A stretch of DNA of 64,000 nt from Buddleja alternifolia (lineage: Eukaryota; Streptophyta; Magnoliopsida; Lamiales; Scrophulariaceae). Below, one piece after another: positions 32,754 to 43,990 of this stretch; the first letter of the stretch is position 1, and each line of letters opens with the position of its first letter. The notes below the pieces were generated by a model, which saw nothing but the letters and a program-made list of their open reading frames with translations, was not told the origin of the DNA and ran no database searches. The DNA lies in assembly GCA_019426215.1 (NCBI GenBank), contig CM033401.1, forward strand, positions 18,791,134 through 18,855,133, written 5' to 3'. Both the position numbers and the translations under genes were made by a program.

Positions 32754-32954
32754 AATTGAGGACCTCAATACCCGCTGTGGAATCGATGCCAATGATGATT
32801 CCCGATTTTCACATGGGAGTGTGGGATTCGTAAAATGCAGTGGGAGCCAAGATAAATTTTAAGTCCTTAATTTTTCTTGGTTAAGTCAAAATAAGTAATC
32901 TAATTAAACCTGGTTTTTTTCTGCAGTTATTTTTCTCGTTTATCTCTCTCAAAT

Positions 32955-33649
32955 ATGACAAACCCACTTTCAATTCTGCTCGAAAAGAATACTCTTACTG
33001 GACCCAACTATGTGGACTGACTTAAATATTTGAGGATTGTCCTCAATATGGAATCTCTGGGATACGTCTTGGAGGCTGATATCCCGGCGGCTCCTGCTAG
33101 AACACATGCCAACGAGGAAGAGGTCCAAGCCCATGCAAAATGGGTTAAGGATGACCTCCGGGTGAGAGGATACATGGTGGGATCTATGACCAATGATCCT
33201 CAAAGGTCACATAATAAGTTGCCCACTGCAAGAGCTATCCTAGCTCACCTGGTAGAGCTCTATGGTAAGTACAGTCGAACTGCTCGATATGAGATATCGA
33301 AAGAGCTCTTCATAGTGAAGATAAAGAAAGTGAGAAAGTTGGTGATCATATCCTCAAAATGATTTCGAGGATTGAGAAATTGGAAGCTCTCGAATTCACC
33401 ATGAAAGACACTTTTCAAACAGACTTAATCTTGCAGTCTCTTCCTGATTTCTTCTCCCAATTTGTAGTTAACTTTAACTGCAATGAGATAGAGTGCAATT
33501 TAGCTGGGCTAATGAACAAATTGGTTACTGCACAATCTCAAATAAAACCAAAGGGAAAGGAAACTGCCTTGATCATCTCTTCTGGACCTAAAAAGTCTAA
33601 GTCTAAGAAGAAGAACAACAAGAAGCAGTCTGGTGAACTTGGAGCTTAA
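32955..33649 (+). pseudogene. gag: Gag of copia element 3
   Basis: The start ATG at 32955 begins MTNPLSILLEKNTLTGPN, aligned with the other copia gags here. Codon 22, a conserved Trp, is TGA (33018-33020). The frame then runs to 33362 (RIVLNMESLGYVLEADIP, VKDDLRVRGYMVGSM) and, after a small shift, 33359-33649 (ISRIEKLEALEFTMKD, LILQSLPDFFSQFVVNFNCN) to the basic Lys-rich tail. Confidence 0.86.
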
Positions 33650-33673
33650 TGGGGTGTTCAAAAGGATAAGTGA

Positions 33674-34118
33674 ATGGCTCAAGTGTTTTATAAGAGCAAA
33701 GGGCCTAAGAAAACGGATAGATGTCTTGAATGCGGTGAGCTTGACCACTGGAAGAGGAACTGTCCCAAATTAGGCAAAGGCGCAAAAGGTATGGAACTCT
33801 TTGTTTTTGAAATTAACTGTTCTATGACCGTCTTTTCTACTTCGTGGATTCTGGACTCAGGGACTAGTGCCCATGTTTGTTGTTTGGATCAGGATCTACA
33901 GAGAAGTAGAAAGCTGGGCCAAGAAGAAGTGATGATCAAAGTAGGCAGCGGGGAAAGCGTCGCATCTACTATGATTGTTTCTATTTCTCTTTATTTGAAT
34001 TCTGGACATTTACTGTTATTAGATGATGTTTTAATTTTGCCCTAGGGGATTAAGAACATTATTTCTATTCCTATCTTAGTTAAGAATGGATATACATTCC
34101 GTTTTTCTAAATTAAATT
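33674..34118 (+). pseudogene. pol (PR): Zinc knuckle and protease of copia element 3
   Basis: The frame 33674-34045 has the zinc knuckle CLECGELDHWKRNC followed by the protease segment SWILDSGTSAHVC (DSG intact), then LGQEEVMIKVGSGESVAST and a hydrophobic second half. A TAG at 34043-34045 ends the frame; the conserved GIKNIISIPILVKNGY sequence continues past it. Confidence 0.86.
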
Positions 34119-35368
34119 GTGACATTTTATTATGGAAATAAATTAGTTGGCAATGCTTCTTTAGTTAATGGTTTGTATTATTTAAATGTCCGTAATTCAT
34201 CTTATGTGAATGTTGTAACTCGTAAACGTGGTAGGCAAGAACCTAACCTAAGATTCAAGTGGCATCTTAGATTAGGCCATGCCGGAGAGCACAAGATCCA
34301 TAAAATGGAAAAAGATAGGCTTTTAAGCTCAGTATTGTCGGATCCCTATCCAACATGTGAATCATGTCTCCTAGGCAAGATGGCTAGATCACCCTTCACC
34401 GGGACTTTTGAAAGAGCTACTCAAGTCTTAGGGTTAGTGCATACCGATGTCTGCGGACCATTTGGAGAAATGGGTCGTGGGGGTTTCTACTACTTTATCA
34501 CTTTGACAGATGATCATTCAAGATATGGTCTAGTGTATCTGATGAAGCAAAAGTCTGAATCTTTTGAAAGGTTCAAAGAGTTCAAAGCCTTAGTAGAAAA
34601 TCAAACTGGGCAAATATAAAAACTCTACGATCGGATCATGAAGGAGAATATATGAGTGCCGAGTTTGATGAATTCCTTAGACAACAGGGAATAATGTTAC
34701 AACTAACACCACCAGCAACTCCCCAACTAAATGGAGTAGCCGAGCGAAGGAATCGAACACTGTTGGACATGGTTCGTTCCATGTTTAGTTACACTGATTT
34801 ACCCATTTTGTTGTGGGGATATGCGCTCCTAACTGCTACTTATATATTGAACAGATGTCCCTCCAAATCTGTTCCTAAAACTCCGCATAGGATGTTGAGT
34901 AATAGGAAACCAAGTCTCAACCACATTAAGGTTTGGGGATGTCCCGCTAATGTCAAAAAGACTAAAGTGGAGAAATTGGAGATAAGATCCCTCATGGGAC
35001 GTTTCATCGGTTATCATGAAGATTCTATGGGATTCTTCTTTTACCTGCATGATGATCAGAGAATCATCGTGGCCCTACAAGCTCACTTCCTTGAAGACGA
35101 GTTCATTTTGGAAGGGGGCAAAGGTCGAAAAATTGTTCTAGAAGAACAAAATGAAACTCCCTCAGAGACATCTATCCAAGAACCAAGGCCTGAACCAATG
35201 GTAACACAACTACCACGTAGATCTGGTAGAATACCACATGAACCTGAGAGGTATGGGTATCTACTGCAGGGGGAACCAGAGCTTCACACTGTAGTACAAG
35301 AAGGTCATGAAGATGATCCTTGTACCTATGATCAAGTGATGGAGGATGTTAACGCTTCAAGATGGTGA
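34119..35368 (+). pseudogene. pol (INT): Integrase of copia element 3
   Basis: The frame 34119-34619 has the zinc segment (KWHLRLGHAGEHKIHKMEKD, CESCLLGKMARSPF), HTDVCGPFGEM (first Asp) and TLTDDHSRYGLVYL. A frame change at about 34617 falls just before the second catalytic Asp, which is read in the other frame as LRSDHEGEYMSAEF. Frame 34652-35368 has GVAERRNRTLLDMV (catalytic Glu), IKVWGCPANVKK and the C-terminal GRFIGYHEDSMGFFFYL, then an acidic linker towards RT. Confidence 0.89.
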
Positions 35369-36038
35369 GAAACCGTGGAAACAGAGATGGATTCTATGCA
35401 ATCGAACCAAGTTTGGACTTTGGTAGATCGTCCTGAAGGTATCAAACCTATAGGATGTAAGTGGATCTACAAAAGAAAGATAGGTAGCGATGGCAAGGTT
35501 GACACCTTTAAAGCTAGGCTCGTAGCGAAAGGGTATAGTCAAAGAGAAGGAATTGACTAGCAAGAAACCTTTTCGCCTGTGGCCATGATAAAATCCATCC
35601 AAATACTGTTATCCATAGATGCATTAAGAACGAAGATGGCTACATTAAGAACGAAGATGAACCCTGTGTCTATAAGAAGACTAGTGGGAGCAAACTCTCG
35701 TTCTTAGTACTATATGTGGATGACATTCTACTTATAGGAAATGACGTAGGAATGCTCACCACAGTCAAGAAATGGCTTTCGAGTACGTTTCCCATGAAAG
35801 ACTTGGGAGAAGCGACTTACATTCTAGGAATTCGTATCTACAGAGATAGAACGAATAGAATAATAGATCTCTCCCAAGTCCTTTACTTAGAAAAGGTCCT
35901 AAAGAGTTTGAGGATGGATAATTCTAAGAAAGGGTTTCTTCCCATGATACATGGAGTACACTTATCCAAGTCTATATGTCCTCAAAGTGAGAAAGATAGA
36001 CAGAAGATGAGTAATGTACCTATGCTTCTGCAGTTGGT
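35369..36038 (+). pseudogene. pol (RT): Reverse transcriptase of copia element 3, with internal deletion
   Basis: The N-terminal part reads SNQVWTLVDRPEGIKPIGCKWIYKRK and ARLVAKGYSQREGID up to a TAG near 35558. After ETFSPVAMIKSIQ a deletion removes the conserved MDVKTAFLNG block; the join holds a short duplicated phrase (ACATTAAGAACGAAGATG twice near 35625-35660). The catalytic part FLVLYVDDILLIGND follows (YVDD intact), then KDLGEATYILGIRIYRD and YLEKVLKSL. Confidence 0.88.
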
Positions 36039-36692
36039 AGCTTGATGTATGCAATGTTATGTACTAGACCCGACATTGCCTATGTTGTAAGCGTGGTGAG
36101 TCGATTTCAGGCAAACCCGGGAAAGGAACATTGGATAACTGTGAAGAACATCCTAAAGTATCTCAAAAGAACTAAGGATATGATTCTCATCCATGGAGGT
36201 GGAGACCTGAAGATGGAAGGTTATTCTGATTCAGGCTTTCAGTCTGATGTTGATGACCGAAAATCAACTTCAGGGTTTGTTTTTACTCTTAATGGTGGAG
36301 CGGTATCTTGGAAAAGTTCTAAGCAAAGCACAACCGCTGATTCCACCACTGAAGTGGAGTATGTGGCAGCCTCAGAGGCAGCCAAATAAGCTGTTTGGAT
36401 GAGCAAGTTTCTTGGAGAACTTGAATCGGTCCCTAGTGCTCAGCTACCGTTACCACTTTATTGTGATAATAATGGAGCAATAGCGTAAGCCAAGGAACTG
36501 AGATCTCATAACAAGTCCAAACACATTGAGAGAAGATTTCACATCATCAGAGAAATCGTTGAGGAGAGATAGCAATGCAGAAAATAGCCTCAGCTGACAA
36601 TGTAGCTGACCCGTTCACCAAACCATTACCTTAGGCTGTTTTGGACCGACACCTGGAAAGGATGGGTATAAGATACCACAATGAGTGGCACT
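36039..36692 (+). pseudogene. pol (RH): RNase H of copia element 3
   Basis: The frame 36042-36389 has AMLCTRPDIAYVVSVVSRFQANPG, GYSDSGFQSDVDDRKSTSGFVF (first Asp) and SSKQSTTADSTTEVEYVAASEAAK (Glu). A TAA at 36387-36389 replaces one codon. The rest reads YCDNNGAIA (Asp), SKHIERRFHIIREI and a C-terminus with ADNVADPFTKPLP, with further stops. Confidence 0.88.
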
Positions 36693-36695
36693 GAG

Positions 36696-36709
36696 TGCAA
36701 GTGGGAGAT
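36696..36709 (+). promoter_or_regulatory. Polypurine tract of copia element 3
   Basis: GTGCAAGTGGGAGA directly precedes the TGTTAGG start of the 3' LTR. Confidence 0.87.
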
Positions 36710-37190
36710 TGTTAGGATTATGCCCTCAGATGCCATAGAGGATAGAATATGTAGGGCATCTATCTTGTATTGAACTTAAATTATAATTTATAAAAGGCAT
36801 TACTTAGTTTTTCACTTAATTCTTGTCTGCACCTATAAGATGTGTAAAAAGGCTTTACCCTTGTTTTCAGTGTGATCCCTCTACTTCTTATGGGATAGGA
36901 AGAAAGGCACTAGAGAGATCGACCTTGATTACTAAAACTAGTTCGCAAGTTATATGAAGTCTTTAATGGGCAAATAAAGACTTCGAATACTTGTACAATC
37001 TTGGCTCTGACATGGGAGTGTCTAGTATCATGGGATAATAGGAGATTGAGATTGTAGGCACACCAGTGGAACTGATATGCTTGAACACGACTCGCATCGG
37101 TTCTATCACATGGGTTTTCACTTTGTGACTGTCAATGATAGAATTGATTATGCGTAATAGGTATGTGTGAACCTTTGACCTGAAGTATCG
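36710..37190 (+). repeat. Truncated 3' LTR of copia element 3
   Basis: 481 bp match the start of the 5' LTR closely, then the sequence switches at 37190/37191 to an unrelated Athila LTR. No remainder of this LTR is found downstream. Confidence 0.92.
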
Positions 37191-38109
37191 AACTCTTGGG
37201 GATTCAAAGGGATTTTCTGGATTTTTGGGTCACTTTCTCATCAATTGGAAGAGATTAAGAAGGAATATTAGCTTGGGGATTGAAGATTCAACTTGAAGAT
37301 CCATCATCAATTCAACATAGGGAGTTTTAATAGCTTTCCATTTTCATTATTGTCCATGAATATGTATATGAATCCATCTATGTCCTTTATGCCATCAACT
37401 ATGAGCTAAGCTTGTAAGACTAGGGCCATGTAAGGCCAAATTGTGATTTATGCTTATAATAGAGGATTGTTGAAGTGATTCTTATGTTGTTATGTGGTGT
37501 GAATTTGTGTTTTTGCTTGTTTGACATATGCTTGATCACTATATGTTAGAATCTTATGCCTAGGTGAATATTTCGAGAGAAAATTGACCTAGGGTGTAAG
37601 AAATTCACACCATAACTTGCAACCAATGAAGAATTGCCCTAGACATAGGTAAAGATTCCCGGGTGAAGTCGTTCGATCTAAATCGAGTGAGCTGTAGTGC
37701 GTTAATGCGTGTTTAGGATTAGATTTCTGGGTAGATATACTTAGGAAACCATCATTCAATCATAGGAGTTTAGCACGAGACATCGGTTATTCTTTACCCT
37801 AGGAGCTTTCACCATAGCAACATAAGCGTAACCTTCAACGAGAGCCTTTATCAGTATAATTGAGCAATTTGGACCCAGCATGTGCTTTAGTCTCCCTTTA
37901 TAATTAGTCTTCAATCCTTGGTGTGTCTTCATTCTTATCTTACGCGTTTCACCTTTAATTTACCTTTACTTTAGTTGTCCTTTTTCAATATAAAATCATA
38001 AACTAAAATCCAAGTCTCCGTGGTTCAACAACTCGGACTTTTAGTCCACTTTTATTACTATCATGACTAGTGCACTTGCTATTCAAGCACGTTAGCTTCT
38101 AGCGTGTCA
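37191..38109 (+). repeat. 5' LTR of element 4, start missing
   Basis: From about 37292 on this matches the 3' LTR (48146-48965) closely and ends with GCTTCTAGCGTGTCA. The first 100 bp have no counterpart in the 3' LTR, which seems to have a deletion there. The U3 start (TGATAAG) is lost at the junction with element 3. Confidence 0.87.
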
Positions 38110-38115
38110 AGTTTT

Positions 38116-38133
38116 TGGCGCCGTTGCCGGGGA
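38116..38133 (+). promoter_or_regulatory. Primer-binding site of element 4
   Basis: TGGCGCCGTTGCCGGGGA, just after the LTR, is the characteristic Athila primer-binding site. Confidence 0.92.
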
Positions 38134-38268
38134 CTTGTTTATTTTTAGTTTTTGATTTCGTTTACGTTTTCATAATTCTTAGTTGCTGTTTATTTATTGC
38201 TTTTCTTTTATTTTCGTATTAGTCTAATTTTGTTTCTTGTGTTAATTGATAGGTTTGGTTTGTGGTGC

Positions 38269-39660
38269 ATGACCCGCTCCTCCAACAAGCCCCTATATGA
38301 TTTTGAGCCCGAAATAGAGCGTGTTCTTCGGGCTAGTAGACGAGCTCGAGAAATGGCCCACAATTTCAATCCGAACCCGAATGGGAACTTTCCCGATATG
38401 AATCTCCCAAAAAATAGGGAATGGTTGCAAAATCTACTCCAAGCTATGCAACCGGCACCTTCATCACCACCTCCATCGGTTCGTGGTAATCAACCACCCC
38501 GGGTACACACTACACCGGGACCCGTTGTCTTCCCGGACTTTGCTACGCCACATTTCCACATTCCTTTTCATATGTTCGAGATGGTTCAAGCGGAGCCTTT
38601 TTATGGTGTCTCGAGACACTCTCCTCATGACCACTTAGATCACTTTGAGAATGTGATATCTACTATGCAATTCAACCCACGAGATCTTGATGCCATCTGC
38701 CTTCAATTATTTCATTTCTCTTTGAAGGATGAGGCGACTCTTTGGTACAAGTCGTTGCCCCCACAATCAATTGGAACATGGGATGATCTAATAGATGAGT
38801 TTCTCAACAAACTCTTCCCTCCATCAAAAATCAACGAGCTTAGAAGTGAGATCAAAGGCTTCAAACAGACAAGGAACGAGTCCTTAGCATCCGCATGGGT
38901 AAGGTACAAGGGTATGCTTTGAAAGTGCCCCGACCACAATTATACCCGAGACGAGCAAGTGCAACACTTCTATAATGGAGTCCGATCTCGGTTCGACACC
39001 GACTCAATGCGGGAGCCGGTGGTAACCTTTTAGGCCTTGATAATAGGTCTGTGTGGATTAAACTTGAGCAAATGGCTAGGGAGGATAAACTTTACCCCGA
39101 AGACGATGATGAGCTTCCTCCACCAAATCGAAGGGTTGCTTGTGTTCAAGAACTAGAGGAAGTGGTTGCCCCAGAACTAGAGGTTGTAGATGTAAATTTT
39201 GTGAGGAATCATAATCGATAACTGTTTAATCTCCATATACCTGAAAACTTCCAAAGAGGCCAAACCCCGCACAAAACGCACAACCGGGCATTTACCAACC
39301 CCCGAGGCCTCCTTTCAACAACTAACCCCCGAGGCCTCCTTTTAATAACCCACCTCCGAGGCAAGGCAATCTAAATGTGCAAGGGCAAAGGCAAGGGCAA
39401 GGGCAAGTAAGACCTCCCTCGATCGACGAGCGACTTGATGATCATATAAGGAAATCGGATACGTCGATCAATGAACTCCGTAATATGATAAACGATATGT
39501 TCATGGAAATAAAGGATATGAGGACACAAATGGGTCAAATATCCTTCGCGGTAAGTGGGAGAGCCCCGGGTACTCTACCAAGTGACACGGAGAAGAACCC
39601 GAAAGAACAATGCCATGCCATCGCTTTGATGAGTGGAAAGCAGTTGGAAAATGAAGCAAC
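38269..39660 (+). pseudogene. gag: Gag of element 4
   Basis: The ATG at 38269 begins MTRSSNKPLYDFEPEIERVLRA. The retrotransposon gag domain includes PFYGVSRHSPHDHLDHFENV and LKDEATLWYKSLPPQSIGTWDDL, then FKQTRNESLASAWVRYKGML before a TGA (38920-38922). The sequence continues in shifted frames (around 38930-39230), a Pro/Asn-rich stretch with short duplications near 39300-39360, and then 39377-39660, ending in CHAIALMSGKQLE, which corresponds to the conserved TLRSGK-type segment before protease. Confidence 0.86.
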
Positions 39661-39670
39661 ACTGTCTTCC

Positions 39671-39822
39671 ACACCTAGGCGTGAGTCAGGCGATGCCCAG
39701 GCGCCATCCACACCCAGTCAGAAAAATGTGTCACTGCATGCGACGCCCGAGCGCCATCATGACCACACCCAGGCGCCGACTACACCGCCCAGGTGCCGAC
39801 ATCAGCGCCCAGGTGCCGCCTC
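39671..39822 (+). repeat. CGCCYAGGCGCC motif array in the gag-protease linker (element 4)
   Basis: Six variants of the motif (for example GATGCCCAGGCGCC, ACGCCCGAGCGCC, CACCCAGGCGCCG) occur about 20-35 bp apart inside the open frame, where they encode a Pro/Thr/Arg-rich linker. Confidence 0.83.
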
Positions 39823-39849
39823 TTGTTTCTTCCGGCCCTAGTTCTTCGA

Positions 39850-41849
39850 CTCTAACGCCTCCTCCTCCCATTGAGATCCGTCTTCCTTTCCCAAATGCAC
39901 AGAAGAAGAAAAAGAAGGAGATGGATCCGAGTGTCCTCCGTATTTTGTCTATTCTTCGTGAGGTGAGGATAAATATTCCTTTTGTGGATGCTATTTTGCA
40001 AATGCCAAACTATGTGAAGTTCTTCAAGGATATTTTATCCAACAAGCAAAAATGAGAGGAAAATGAAACGGTTTGTCTAACCGAGGAGTGCTCTGCTGTC
40101 TTACTCAACAAATTGCCTCACAAGCTCAAGGACCCGGGAGTCTTATCATACCATGCACCATTGGCCATCTTACTTTTGACAACGTGCTTTGCGATTCGGG
40201 AGCAAGTATAAATCTTTTCCCCTATTCCATCTTCAAGAAGCTCAGCTTTGGGAAGCCCAAACCTACATCGATGTCCTTACAATTGGCGGATCGTTCAATT
40301 AAGCTCCCGAAGGGCATCATTGAAGATGTAATTGTGCAAGTGGACAAATTTTACTTTCCGGTCGATTTCGTGGTGTTAGACATGGAAGAGGACGTGGAAG
40401 TACAGTTGATTCTAGGGAGGTCATTCATTGCCAAGGGTAAGGCAATCATAGATGTCGCCGATGGTAAGCTTACTCTTCATGTGGGTGATGAGAAGGTTAT
40501 TTTTGATGTATTTAAAGTGCTTAAACATCCATATGATCATGATTCATGTTTACGCATTGATGCATTTGACACTTTGATTGGTGAGACTTTTCAGGCACAC
40601 ATGGTAGATGACCAGCTAGAGGCATGTCTTTTGCAATCCATGGATGTCGATTCGGCGAGTGAGGAGCAATTGGAAATCGTGTGTAGCTTAGAAAAGCAAC
40701 CTCCTTACCTTGTCATGGGGGTTGAAAAGTTAGAAAGATCACTATCGGCTCACCCTCGCCCTTCCATTGAAGAGGTCCCTATCTTTGAGCTTAAATTGTT
40801 GCCTTTACATTTGAAATATGTGTTCTTAAATGATAATAAGACATTTCCCTTAATCGTCTCATCTTCTTTGATAGGGGAACAAGAGGAACAACTCATGGGA
40901 GTTTTGAGGGCCAACAAGAAAGTTTTTGAGTGGAAAATTTCAGACATTAAAGGCATTAGCCCGGCTATATGCATGCACAAAATACTCTTGGAGAACTCCG
41001 CCAAGCCTACACATCAATCACAAAGGAGGTCTAACCCACAAATACAAGAGGTAGTCAAGAAAGAGGTTATTAAGTTACTCGACGCAGGTATAATCTACTC
41101 TATCTCTGATAGTGCATGGATAAGTCCTACTCACGTAGTTCCAAAGAAAGGTGGCATAACTGTGATTAAAAATGCAAGCGATGAATTAATTCCTACACGT
41201 ATGCTTACTGGGTGGCGAGTGTGCATAGATTATCGTAAGTTAAATGACGCCACTTGTAAGGACCACTTCCCCCTCCCTTTCATTGACCAAATGGTCAAAA
41301 GGTTAGCCGGGCACGATTTTTATTATTTTCTAGATGGATATTCTGGCTATAATCAAATTGCGATAGACCCCGAGGACCCAGAGAAAACCACTTTCACTTG
41401 TCCTTATGGCACATTTGCTTATCGAAGGATGCCATGTGGATTGTGCAATGCCTCAGACACCTTTCAAAGGTGCATGATGGCAATTTTCCATGACATGGTC
41501 GAGGAATTCCTTGAGATTTTTATGGAAGATTTTTCTATTTTTAGAACATCTTTTGATACATGTCTAGATCATTTGACTCGTGTTCTAAAACGTTGTGAGG
41601 AAACCAATCTTGTTTTAAATTGGGAGAAGTGCCATTTCATGGTCCGGGAAGGGATTGTGCTTGGTCACAAAGTCTCTCATAAAGGGATTGAAGTGGATCA
41701 AGCCAAGATTGAGGTCATTGAGAAGCTTCCCCCTCCCACTCGGTCATAGCCGTGAGGAGTTTCCTTGGGCATGCCGGATTCTATAGGCGGTTTATCTTGA
41801 ATTTTTCTAAAATTGCGAAACCATTGTCTAACTTGCTAGTTAAAGATGC
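39850..41849 (+). pseudogene. pol (PR-RT): Protease and reverse transcriptase of element 4
   Basis: After the linker, EIRLPFPNAQKKKKKEMD and ILQMPNYVKFFKDILSNKQK lead into the long frame 40073-41749. Protease: FDNVLCDSGASINLFPYSIFKKL (DSG active site) and VQLILGRSFIAKGKAIID. RT: ISPTHVVPKKGGITV, GWRVCIDYRKLNDATCKDHFPLPFIDQ, FLDGYSGYNQIAIDPEDPEKTTF and YRRMPCGLCNASDTFQRCMMAIF. The catalytic FMDD of Athila reads FMED (near 41520-41531), losing the first Asp. Stops after PPPTRS end the frame; the continuation to 41849 ([25 protein letters not shown]) is readable. Confidence 0.9.
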
Positions 41850-43628
41850 TGTTGGGTTTCGTTTGAAAAAGCATAAACGCAGCGGAAGGAATTTCAAAAA
41901 TTAAAAATGAAAACCCAATTGGTACTCTAATTCGCATGATTGAATCTAAAAGCATATAACGAATAAAACTTACTCGTTAATATGAATATGATGATGGAGA
42001 AAAACTTCTTCTTCTCCAAACTCGAAATATTGAAGCTTCCAAATCTTCAATCCTTTGGTTTGATTCTTCAAACTTGAAATTGATCCGAACAACGAAAATA
42101 CATCGTCTCTAAATCGTCACGCACGGATCAACAAACGAAAAATCCCATTTTTTCTTTCTCTATGGTCGACGGCTAGGTATAGAGGAGGGGAGGAATATTT
42201 TTCTTTCTTTTGCGAGTTATGAGAGTTGTGTATTCTTCTTACTTGTTTTAAGTCAAAGAGTCCTTATATACCTCATGACTTATTGAACAAGTCAAAACAA
42301 AAGAGCCCTAATATGTGGCCTCTCAAAGACGCCACTTTGAGGCCTCATAGGCGTCCAATTGGACTCCTTATTTAGCTCGGGATTTGTTTTGTTTAACTAA
42401 TTTCTTATTTCAATTAATAATTTATTATATCCAATAAATAAATAAATTAATTAAATAACCAAATTAATTAGATAAATTAATTCATTAATATATTTCATAA
42501 GGAAATTATTTAATAATTAATCATATCATTATAATTAATTATTTCATCTAATGAATAATTAATTATTTAATTTATCCAATAAATTAAAACTCCCAGAAGA
42601 AATAATAGAAATTCCTTTTTCTTCATTTTTCTTTGTCAATCCTTTAGCGCGACTCTTTAGGTTCGTTTCGTTTGGCAATGAGAGGAAACCAAAGGAAGTG
42701 GGTAACACCTAGCCAGTCACGTGGCCCACTTCGTAACCCAAACGAAAACTAATGATAGGATCATTCCGAAACCTTCCAATCGTAAATACCGTATATGTAT
42801 AAACCCTTTGTTCATGTTCCCCGGTCAAGTGAGAGGCATGGTTATGTCAAACTCACTAGACTTGACCATATGTATAAATCATAATAAATACGAGATCATT
42901 GAGATCGATTTAGTGTCAAGCACAATCGTCTCGTTTGCTTTAGCCAAAGACTTTGATCTCTATTTATCTATAATTACATAGGGTAAATACTCATTCACTT
43001 ATGAGAGAACAAATCCCATATTAGATATCTGCTAAGATTACCACTTGCCCATCAAGTCCGCATTTCAAGGTTGACCCCACCAGAGGGTGAATTGGGTCTA
43101 ACTACTCTAGTGAAAGACTTGACGTCACAAGTGCATCTTCAGCCTGATACTTCAGGTCAAAGGTTCACATATACCTATTACGCATAATCAGTTCCATCAT
43201 TGATAGTCACAGAGTGAAAACCCATGTGACAGAACCGATGCGAGTCGTGTTCGAACATATCAGTTCCACTGACGTGTCTACAATCTTAATCTCCTATCAT
43301 CCCATGATACCAGACAGGCACTGCCATATCGGAGCTAAGATTGTACAAGTATTCGAAGTCTTTATTTGTCCATTAAAGACTTCATATTACTTGCGAACTT
43401 ATTTTAACAATAAAGATCAATCTCTCTAGTGCGAATCTTCCTATCCCATAGGAAGTAGAGGGATCGCACTGAAAACATGGACAAAACGTTTTACAGAACT
43501 TATAGATACAGATAAAAATTAAGTGAAAACTCAATAATGCCTTTTATTTAAGAAGAGTTTAAGTTCAATACAAGATATATGCCCTATACATTCTATCCTC
43601 TATGGCATCTGAGGGCATAATCCTAACA
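41850..43628 (-). repeat. Solo copia LTR (1779 bp) in pol of element 4
   Basis: In minus orientation it starts TGTTAGGATTATGCCC and ends TTTCAAACGAAACCCAACA. The direct repeat GATGC flanks it (41845-41849 and 43629-43633), and the Athila pol reading resumes across it. It belongs to the same family as the LTRs of element 3. Confidence 0.95.
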
Positions 43629-43633
43629 GATGC

Positions 43634-43990
43634 ACCGTTTGATTTCGACTCTACTTCTATGCAGGTATTCCTCACTTTAAAGGAGCGGTTGATATCCGCC
43701 CCCATCATGGTACCTTCCGATTGCAGCTTGCCTTTCAAGTTGATGTGTGACGCAAGTGACACCGCTGTTAGTGCGGTACTCGGCCAACGAAAGGAAAAGA
43801 TATTTTGAACCATCTATTATGCTAGTAGAACTCTAAATGATGCACAAATGAATTATGCAACCACGGAAAAAGAGTTACTACCTATAGTATTTGCGTTTGA
43901 CAAATTCCATGCCTATCTCGTGTTGAACAAAGTAATTGTGTACACCGATCACTCCGCACTAAAGTACTTGTTTTCCAAAAAGGATGCTAA
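43634..43990 (+). pseudogene. pol (RH): RNase H of element 4, C-terminus deleted
   Basis: Frames 43602-43808 and 43848-43990 give FDFDSTSMQVFLTLKERLISAPIM, KLMCDASDTAVSAVLGQRK (first Asp), then past a TGA YYASRTLNDAQMNYATTEKELL (Glu) and VIVYTDHSALKYLFSKKDAKPR (Asp). The sequence then changes abruptly to the palindrome array; the end of RNase H and all of integrase are absent. Confidence 0.88.

Larger units (their letters stand above)
30841..32954 (+). other. Leader of copia element 3
   Basis: A 2.1-kb leader without a convincing gene. The small frames at 30955-31249 cross a GC-rich island and have no recognisable domain. Notable parts are the GC hairpin (31122-31151), three hairpins with a shared loop (32529-32753), a further GGAATC/GATTCC hairpin (32779-32802), a polypurine-like GCAGTGGGAGCC near 32839 and TTTTTTTCTGCAG near 32915-32927, 28 bp before the gag ATG. 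Confidence 0.75.
29054..37190 (+). mobile_element. Copia element 3 (plus strand), 3' LTR truncated
   Basis: It comprises 5' LTR 29054-30827, primer-binding site, a 2.1-kb leader, gag, protease, integrase, RT, RNase H, polypurine tract and only the first 481 bp of the 3' LTR. The shared LTR portion is nearly identical (few mismatches), so the insertion is relatively recent; its coding frames nonetheless contain several stops and a deletion in RT. It is inserted in the leader of element 1. The right side ends at a junction with element 4. Confidence 0.92.
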
